This document shows positions 1 to 4,298 of a stretch of 7,243 nucleotides of DNA, in pieces. Each line of letters begins with the position of its first letter. Position 1 is the first letter of the stretch. The position numbers and the translations under genes are program-made. A model generated the notes under the pieces. It ran no database searches and had not been told where the DNA came from. It worked only from the letters and a program-made list of their open reading frames with translations. Source of the DNA: an uncultured Deinococcales bacterium (GTDB lineage: Bacteria; Deinococcota; Deinococci; Deinococcales; Trueperaceae); contig CALGZD010000063.1 in NCBI GenBank assembly GCA_937934635.1, positions 1 to 7,243 of the forward strand, given 5' to 3'.

Positions 1-1
1 T

Positions 2-178
2 GACCCAGACACCTTAAGTAACAGTGCCCATTACAAAGACCGCACTTGGTTAGCATCAGACTTTTTATATGAATGGCCCTTTCACGACTATGGTCACGTT
101 ACGCAAATCATGAAAATATTGCGTGGAAACCTAGTTCCCTACATGAGTGATACGATGCGTAAAGCAGTGGGTTACTAG
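2..178 (+). CDS. Probable DinB-fold protein, C-terminal fragment
   Basis: A reading frame is open from the left edge and closes at TAG 176-178, giving 58 visible residues; the 5' part lies outside the window. The fragment contains 'WPFHDYGHVTQIMKIL'. This resembles the last helix of DinB/YfiT-like four-helix-bundle proteins, where a motif of the type HDxxHxxQI supplies the third metal-binding histidine. Members of this superfamily are often metal-dependent thiol transferases or stress-induced proteins of unknown role. The assignment rests on this short motif alone, so the exact subfamily and activity cannot be given. The stop codon overlaps the first unit of the tandem repeat that follows, and the next gene starts 48 bp downstream on the same strand, so the two could share a transcript. 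Confidence 0.5.
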   Translation, partial: DPDTLSNSAHYKDRTWLASDFLYEWPFHDYGHVTQIMKILRGNLVPYMSDTMRKAVGY

Positions 179-218
179 CTAAAATCTTGAAGCTAAAATC
201 TTGAAGCTAAAATCTTGA
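177..218. repeat. 14-bp tandem repeat, three perfect copies
   Basis: The unit AGCTAAAATCTTGA occurs at 177-190, 191-204 and 205-218 without a mismatch. The first copy begins with the last two bases of the upstream stop codon. The last copy runs into the ribosome binding site of the next gene. Each unit carries TAAAAT, which looks like a -10 box (180-185, 194-199, 208-213). The unit junctions create TTGAAG (187-192, 201-206), which looks like a -35 box, but the spacing between TTGAAG and the next usable TAAAAT is only 15 bp. The array is outside coding sequence, and 14 is not a multiple of three. Confidence 0.95.
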
Positions 219-223
219 GGTGA
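217..223 (+). promoter_or_regulatory. Shine-Dalgarno site of the metallophosphoesterase gene
   Basis: GAGGTGA ends 3 nt before ATG 227, with its GAGG core ending 6 nt before it. This is a good ribosome binding site and supports that start. Its first two bases are the last two bases of the third copy of the 14-bp repeat. Confidence 0.75.
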
Positions 224-226
224 AAC

Positions 227-1000
227 ATGCGAATAGCAGCACTTTATGACATACATGGAAATCTTCCTGCTTTAGAAGCAGTGATGCAAGATGTCGAAGC
301 AGAAAAAGTTGATTGTATTGTAATCGGTGGCGATGCTCTGGCTGGACCAATGCCAGTAGAAACTTTAGACTATTTACAAGCTCTTGACTGTCAAAGCTAT
401 TTTCTCAAGGGGAATAGTGAATCTGATATTTTAGAGTATTTGCAGGTGGGCTCGAGCCGTGGTCTAACCCGTGGTCTAACCCCTAGTGCAGACGCCAACG
501 CAAAATGGATTGCCGAAAAACTAAATCAAGAACAAAGACACTTCCTATCAACATGGTCAGATACAGTCACACTTGAAACAGAAGCAATTGGTGAAATACT
601 TTTCTGCCACGCAACCCCAAATAGCAACACCTATATTTTCACCAGTCAAACTTCTGAAGAGACCTTACTGCCCCACTTCGCTAATCTCACAACTCAAACT
701 GTTGTTTGCGGTCACACACACATGCAATTCGATAAACAAGTCGGCAAAACTCGCATTGTCAATGCAGGCAGTGTCGGTATGCCATTTGGAAAAACTGGTG
801 CTTACTGGTTACTAATCGATAACGATATCAAATTCATGTCAACGAATTACGATTTAGCTTTGGCAGCAGAACACATCAAACAGTCCGATGATCCTGATGC
901 AGAAGACTTTGCTATGAATAATGTTCTGCAAGTTCCTACAAAAGAACAAGCTTTAGCCATGATGACTACTCTCGCAAAAGCAAAAAATGAAGAAATTTAA
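227..1000 (+). CDS. Calcineurin-like metallophosphoesterase (YfcE/MJ0936-like)
   Basis: This 257-residue protein is a predicted cytoplasmic dinuclear-metal phosphoesterase of the calcineurin-like superfamily. The metal-binding motifs appear in the family order: D8-x-H10 in 'LYDIHGN', G35-D36 in 'IGGDAL', G62-N63 in 'LKGNSES', H128 in 'FCHATP', and G162-H163-T164-H165 near the C-terminal half. The usual GNH[D/E] signature reads GNSE. A non-histidine at that place is also seen in the YfcE/MJ0936 branch (GNCD type), so activity is still expected. Start ATG 227 follows a good GAGGTGA site, and the DxH motif lies at the expected distance from it. Members of this branch hydrolyse phosphodiesters or nucleotides, but the substrate cannot be predicted from sequence. 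Residues 78-85 are a direct duplication (RGLT twice) in a loop between the GN motif and H128. A GCTCGAGC palindrome lies at 450-457. No catalytic residue is visibly missing. Confidence 0.92.
   Translation: MRIAALYDIHGNLPALEAVMQDVEAEKVDCIVIGGDALAGPMPVETLDYLQALDCQSYFLKGNSESDILEYLQVGSSRGLTRGLTPSADANAKWIAEKLNQEQRHFLSTWSDTVTLETEAIGEILFCHATPNSNTYIFTSQTSEETLLPHFANLTTQTVVCGHTHMQFDKQVGKTRIVNAGSVGMPFGKTGAYWLLIDNDIKFMSTNYDLALAAEHIKQSDDPDAEDFAMNNVLQVPTKEQALAMMTTLAKAKNEEI
450..457. repeat. GCTCGAGC palindrome, copy 1
   Basis: Perfect 8-bp palindrome inside the metallophosphoesterase gene, read as gGC-TCG-AGC (Gly-Ser-Ser). It is one of four in the window. Confidence 0.9.
458..481 (+). repeat. 12-bp in-frame tandem duplication
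   Basis: CGTGGTCTAACC occurs twice without a mismatch at 458-469 and 470-481, giving Arg-Gly-Leu-Thr twice at residues 78-85 of the metallophosphoesterase. The perfect DNA identity suggests a recent slippage or duplication event. Confidence 0.95.
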
Positions 1001-1008
1001 ATATTCCA

Positions 1009-1081
1009 TATACTGCATAAATTTACAAATAGGTTGCTAAAGTACTAGAAATTATACTGTATATGCAGTGTATACTGTATA
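1009..1081. promoter_or_regulatory. Candidate ArgR operator cluster upstream of argR
   Basis: Three copies of an 11-bp dyad lie in the gap before argR. They are TATACTGCATA at 1009-1019 and TATACTGTATA at 1053-1063 and 1071-1081. The last two are perfect inverted repeats around a central base (TATAC-T-GTATA) and their starts are 18 bp apart, a little under two helical turns. The segment 1056-1069 also reads as a near-perfect dyad, ACTG-TATATG-CAGT. ArgR proteins commonly bind paired AT-rich dyads in their own promoter, and the third copy overlaps the proposed -10 box of argR. Autoregulation is therefore a reasonable inference. The match to the E. coli ARG box consensus is loose, since the TGTAT and ATGCA half-sites abut without the usual AT spacer. 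Confidence 0.5.
1071..1076 (+). promoter_or_regulatory. Candidate -10 box of argR (leaderless start)
   Basis: TATACT is followed by 8 nt and then ATG 1085. No Shine-Dalgarno-like sequence lies between the two, so transcription would begin at or next to the start codon. No convincing -35 box was found 16-18 bp upstream. Confidence 0.4.
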
Positions 1082-1084
1082 AAT

Positions 1085-1543
1085 ATGCCAAGCAAAAAGT
1101 ACCGCCAACGTGCCATAGAAGAACTCGTTGAAAAAGAATTTATCTCTACCCAAGCAGAAATTGCTGAACATCTTCAAGCAAAGGGGATGGATGTGACGCA
1201 AGCAACCATTAGTCGAGATGTAACCGAACTGCGATTGGTTCGCTTGCCAGCAGGTGACGGTAAACACCGTTACCGTGCTACGCCGATGTCTGCACAAGAA
1301 GACGTGATGGAAGAACTTCGTCAGCGCTTTAAGTTGTTTATACAAGATGTTGACAGGGGTGAGAACATTATTGTTCTTAAGACGGATGAAGGACATGCCA
1401 GCGGTATAGCTTATGTGCTTGATAAGCTCGAGCGTGATGAAATTGTCGGCACACTCGCAGGGCAAGACACCATCCTCGTAATAGCAAAAACCGTCGCAGA
1501 GGCAATCACCCTCCACGACGAATTTGAAGATTTAATGCTGTAA
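1085..1543 (+). CDS. argR: Arginine repressor ArgR
   Basis: The 152-residue length is normal for ArgR/AhrC, the hexameric arginine-responsive regulator of arginine synthesis and breakdown. The N-terminal winged helix-turn-helix domain (about residues 5-65) contains the family signature 'TQATISRDVTELRLVRLP', with Ser43 and Arg44 in the recognition helix. The C-terminal oligomerisation and ligand domain (about 75-152) contains 'GHASGIAYVLDKL' and 'GTLAGQDTILVI'. In well-studied ArgRs the last motif reads GDDT, and the two Asp side chains contact bound arginine; here the first is Gln127 and only Asp128 remains. The start is fixed by the conserved N-terminus and by the absence of room for an extension. 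It has no Shine-Dalgarno sequence, and a TATACT hexamer lies 8 nt upstream. Dyads in front of the gene suggest self-regulation. A GCTCGAGC palindrome lies at 1426-1433. The last codons, ATG-CTG-TAA, form part of a 16-bp repeat unit. Confidence 0.94.
   Translation: MPSKKYRQRAIEELVEKEFISTQAEIAEHLQAKGMDVTQATISRDVTELRLVRLPAGDGKHRYRATPMSAQEDVMEELRQRFKLFIQDVDRGENIIVLKTDEGHASGIAYVLDKLERDEIVGTLAGQDTILVIAKTVAEAITLHDEFEDLML
1426..1433. repeat. GCTCGAGC palindrome, copy 2
   Basis: Perfect 8-bp palindrome inside argR, read as G-CTC-GAG-C across Lys-Leu-Glu-Arg. The reading frame differs from that of copy 1. Confidence 0.9.
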
Positions 1544-1582
1544 ACGCTTTATGCTGTAAATGCTTTATGCTGTAAGCGCTTT
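1535..1582. repeat. 16-bp tandem repeat, three copies
   Basis: The units are ATGCTGTAAACGCTTT (1535-1550), ATGCTGTAAATGCTTT (1551-1566) and ATGCTGTAAGCGCTTT (1567-1582). They differ only at positions 10 and 11 of the unit. The first unit contains the last two sense codons and the stop codon of argR (ATG-CTG-TAA). Each unit includes a short dyad of the form TAAA-NGC-TTTA, and the third contains the perfect palindrome AAGCGCTT at 1574-1581. The array fills most of the convergent gap between argR and the M29 gene. It could act as a weak terminator or protein-binding site, but there is no T-run typical of an intrinsic terminator. Confidence 0.93.
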
Positions 1583-1596
1583 AAATTCCAAAAGTT

Positions 1597-2832
1597 TTAG
1601 CTTACCCACTCACCAGAGCGCATGAGTGGCTCACGGCTACCATCAGCAAAAACACCATCAACATCCATATCGGCAGAGCCAATCATAAAGTCAACATGAA
1701 CAAGGCTAGAATTTGCACCTAACTTAGCAAATTCATCTGATGCTGCACCTTCACCACCCTTAACCGTAAAACTATAAGCTTGACCAAGTGCAATATGTGA
1801 CGCTGCATTTTCATCAAAAAGTGTGTGATAAAAAAGAATATTGCTTTGCGACACAGGCGAGCTATTTGGCACTAAAGCCACTTCACCAAGACGGCTTGCA
1901 CCCTCATCGCTTTCAAGCAAATTTTTGAGCGTATCTTCGCCTACTTCAGCTTTATAACTGACAACTTTTCCCTTTTCAAAGGTCAATTCAAAGTTATCAA
2001 TAAGGTTACCGTTGTAACTAAGTGGTTTGCTACTTCGAACAAGACCATCAACCTGATCTTTATCTGGCAAGGTAAAAACCTCTTCTGTAGGCATGTTTGG
2101 AACAAAGTCTTGTCCTGCACGGTTTACCGCACCACCACCATGCCAAATATGCCCATCTGGTAGCCCTACTGTTAAATCTGTCGTGGCATTTTTAAAGTGT
2201 AGAGCAGCATAGTGCTTATCATTCAGCACCTTAGCCCTTGCTGCTAAATCTATCTGATGTTGCTTCCACAACTCAACCGCATTAGCTTGATCAGCTCTGG
2301 TCGTGGCAAAAATCGCATCCCACAATAGTTCAATCGCTTTGTCAGAACTTTCGTCCGCAAAGACTTTCTTTGCCCAAGACTCAACAGGATAGGCGACCAA
2401 ACACCAAGAGATGCTATGTGCCGTGATATGTTCTGAAAATGGTTTGAAAAGTGTCTGCGTACTTCTAATTGCAGTAGATACATGTTCTGGGTTTTGCCCT
2501 TTGAGCAGATCAGGGTCTTGCGCTCGTATGGTCAGTAGTGCATCTCCCCTTTCAACCCCTTCCATAGAGGCATCAAAGCGCCACTTAGCCTGTTCTTCAA
2601 AACTATCTGCTGGGGCATGTTCAAAGCGCAATTTGGTAAGTTCTTCATCATCCCAATGCACATCTACAAAAGGCGACCCCTGTTTATAGGCTTCGGCAAC
2701 AACTTTACGAACCAATGGTGCAGCCGTAATAGGCGCACGTAACAGCAAACGCTGACCCTTTTGTAAATTAACACCAACGTGAATCAGTAAACTTGCATAA
2801 TTAGATAATTTTTCATCAAACGTCAAACTCAT
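1597..2832 (-). CDS. Family M29 aminopeptidase (AmpS/aminopeptidase T type)
   Basis: The 411-residue length is typical of the M29 thermophilic aminopeptidase family, cytosolic dimeric enzymes that use two metal ions to remove N-terminal residues from peptides. The expected metal ligands and active-site residues are all in place: Glu250 or Glu251 in 'MPTEEVFT', Glu317 in 'RLGEVAL', His346 in 'ENAASHIALG', Tyr353 in 'GQAYSF', and His379 with Asp381 in 'LVHVDFMIGS'. The C-terminus 'DGVFADG' fits the family's final strand. Start ATG 2832 begins a normal N-terminus. It lacks a Shine-Dalgarno sequence but has TACCTT 8 nt upstream, suggesting a leaderless transcript. The gene converges with argR and diverges from the M20 gene across 42 bp. 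A role in the last steps of peptide breakdown is well supported by family. Control by ArgR would be an inference from neighbourhood only. Confidence 0.94.
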   Translation of the reverse strand: MSLTFDEKLSNYASLLIHVGVNLQKGQRLLLRAPITAAPLVRKVVAEAYKQGSPFVDVHWDDEELTKLRFEHAPADSFEEQAKWRFDASMEGVERGDALLTIRAQDPDLLKGQNPEHVSTAIRSTQTLFKPFSEHITAHSISWCLVAYPVESWAKKVFADESSDKAIELLWDAIFATTRADQANAVELWKQHQIDLAARAKVLNDKHYAALHFKNATTDLTVGLPDGHIWHGGGAVNRAGQDFVPNMPTEEVFTLPDKDQVDGLVRSSKPLSYNGNLIDNFELTFEKGKVVSYKAEVGEDTLKNLLESDEGASRLGEVALVPNSSPVSQSNILFYHTLFDENAASHIALGQAYSFTVKGGEGAASDEFAKLGANSSLVHVDFMIGSADMDVDGVFADGSREPLMRSGEWVS

Positions 2833-2834
2833 AG

Positions 2835-2840
2835 TAAACT
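2835..2840 (+). promoter_or_regulatory. Candidate -10 box of the M20 gene
   Basis: TAAACT lies 34 nt upstream of ATG 2875 and would give a leader of about 28 nt that includes the ribosome binding site. No good -35 box is seen. It directly abuts the candidate -10 box of the divergent M29 gene. Confidence 0.3.
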
Positions 2841-2846
2841 AAGGTA
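2841..2846 (-). promoter_or_regulatory. Candidate -10 box of the M29 gene (leaderless start)
   Basis: On the minus strand TACCTT is followed by 8 nt and the ATG at 2832, with no Shine-Dalgarno sequence between. No good -35 box is seen. Confidence 0.35.
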
Positions 2847-2856
2847 GCACAAAAGC

Positions 2857-2864
2857 TAGAGAGG
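2857..2864 (+). promoter_or_regulatory. Shine-Dalgarno site of the M20 gene
   Basis: AGAGAGGA ends 10 nt before ATG 2875. In-frame ATGs at 2887 and 2908 lie too far from it, so 2875 is preferred. Confidence 0.6.
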
Positions 2865-2874
2865 ACACCACAGT

Positions 2875-4167
2875 ATGCCCCTCAATATGCACAATATACC
2901 CGCTAATATGCTCCTCAGCCTTGCCGAGCAAGCTGCCAACGCAGTCGATAAACATCGACTAGTTACACTTTGCCAAGAACTCATTCAGATTCGCAGCGTT
3001 TATGAAGTCGCAAACGATGGAACTGTTACTAGCAGCGAAAAAGATTGCGCCGACTTTATTTTTAACTATTTCAAAGCGCTTGGACTTAATCCAACTATGG
3101 AGTATCCAGAGAAAGAGCGACCTAACGTTATTGTTGATTGGGCAGGAACAGAGTTTGACAGCAAAAAACACAAAACCCTGATGTTTGAAGGGCACACCGA
3201 TGTCGTCACAGAAGGCAATGCTGACGATTGGGACCATCCACCTTTTAGCGCAACAATTATCGGAGATTCTCTCTATGGTCGTGGTAGTGCAGACATGAAA
3301 GCTGGTATTGCAGCAGCAATCATTGCGCTTGAAGCAGTCATGCAAGTAGCCCCAGAACTTACAGGGCGCATACGCTTTGGTATCGTCTCTGATGAAGAGG
3401 GACTGATGTTAGGAATTAAAGAGTTTATCAACCAAGGTTGGGCAGACGAGGTGAGCGCAGCAATTATTTGTGAACCAGAAGAAAACGAGCTCTGTCTCTT
3501 TCAAAAAGGTGCTATGCGTGTAGCCTGCACCGTCACAGGAAAAATGTCTCATGGGGCGATGCCCTATGCTGGCAAAAATCCAATCCCAGCCTTAGCTAGA
3601 TTTATTACTGCCATAGAACACTATCAAGAACAAGAACAAAATCGCTTGGGAGAGCACGAATTCCTTGGCTACCCTTGGTTCACACCAACTATCTTGCAAG
3701 CACCCCCAAGTGGAAAAGGTGAAGCCCAACTCAACGTGATGCCAGCAGAAGCTTATATGACTTTAGATATACGCACCGTGCCTGGGCAAAACCATGACGA
3801 CATTTTGAAGCATCTTGAACACTTAGCCGTTGAAGCTTGTCAAAACGATGAAGTCCTAGAAATTAGCCTAGACTGCTTTGAGTCTCGCCCATGGACACAA
3901 ACTGCGGATGATGACCCGATTGTCCAGTCTATAGAAGCGGTCTACCCTAGCATCATGAAAAAAGCGCCAAAGTACGGTGGTGTACCTGGCGCTACAGATG
4001 GAACCTTTTTGCGTGCTTGGAAAGATATTCCGATTGTCACCATCGGTCCTGGTGACAGGCTTATTCCACATCAAAAAAACGAATTTGTACGTATCGAAGA
4101 AATGTACCAATCAGCAAAACTCTATGCAGCTACTGCTATCTACTACTTGACTGAGCCTGAAGACTAA
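2875..4167 (+). CDS. M20 metallohydrolase of the ArgE/DapE type
   Basis: This 430-residue protein is a predicted cytosolic co-catalytic zinc amidohydrolase. All usual M20 landmarks are present: His107-x-Asp109 in 'EGHTDVV', bridging Asp140 in 'GRGSADMKAG', general base Glu174 and metal ligand Glu175 in 'SDEEG', Glu200 in 'CEPEE', and His399 in 'IPHQKNEFV'. The lid (dimerisation) domain spans about residues 210-325, with His226 in 'KMSHGAMP', 'LNVMP' at 286-290 and Arg300 in 'DIRTVPG'. 'GATDG' at 372-376 also fits. Such enzymes remove acetyl or succinyl groups from ornithine, diaminopimelate or related amino acids, or cleave dipeptides; the sequence does not decide between these. The adjacent argR makes an ArgE-like role attractive but unproven. 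The first 25 or so residues precede the conserved core, so the later in-frame ATGs remain possible starts. The gene diverges from the M29 aminopeptidase. Confidence 0.92.
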   Translation: MPLNMHNIPANMLLSLAEQAANAVDKHRLVTLCQELIQIRSVYEVANDGTVTSSEKDCADFIFNYFKALGLNPTMEYPEKERPNVIVDWAGTEFDSKKHKTLMFEGHTDVVTEGNADDWDHPPFSATIIGDSLYGRGSADMKAGIAAAIIALEAVMQVAPELTGRIRFGIVSDEEGLMLGIKEFINQGWADEVSAAIICEPEENELCLFQKGAMRVACTVTGKMSHGAMPYAGKNPIPALARFITAIEHYQEQEQNRLGEHEFLGYPWFTPTILQAPPSGKGEAQLNVMPAEAYMTLDIRTVPGQNHDDILKHLEHLAVEACQNDEVLEISLDCFESRPWTQTADDDPIVQSIEAVYPSIMKKAPKYGGVPGATDGTFLRAWKDIPIVTIGPGDRLIPHQKNEFVRIEEMYQSAKLYAATAIYYLTEPED

Positions 4168-4190
4168 TAACTTTGGGCGATTTACCAGAC

Positions 4191-4252
4191 TTCGTGTATT
4201 GACTTGTGTAATCTTTGCTTTAATCATATTGATTTGAGCCAATACACACGAA
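4191..4252. repeat. Nested inverted repeat in convergent spacer, possible terminator
   Basis: The outer arms are TTCGTGTATTG (4191-4201) and CAATACACACGAA (4240-4252). They are complementary apart from a 2-nt bulge. Inside the 38-nt loop lies a second perfect hairpin, AATCA-TAT-TGATT (4222-4234). The element sits between the ends of the M20 gene and the oppositely oriented protease gene, where a bidirectional terminator would be expected. However, neither side has a T-run and the outer loop is large, so this is not a standard intrinsic terminator. Confidence 0.5.
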
Positions 4253-4298
4253 ATCAGGAACCCTATAACTCATAACTTTAGATTACCTAGATACCCTC

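Noticed and set aside
1052..1516. Long open frame antisense to argR (154 codons).
   Set aside because: It covers a well-supported ArgR gene, has no family likeness, and its N-terminal part is cysteine- and aromatic-rich in the manner of a reverse-frame artefact.
177..1582. Short tandem repeats considered as a CRISPR array.
   Set aside because: The units are directly adjacent with no unique spacers, are only 12-16 bp long, and no cas gene is present.
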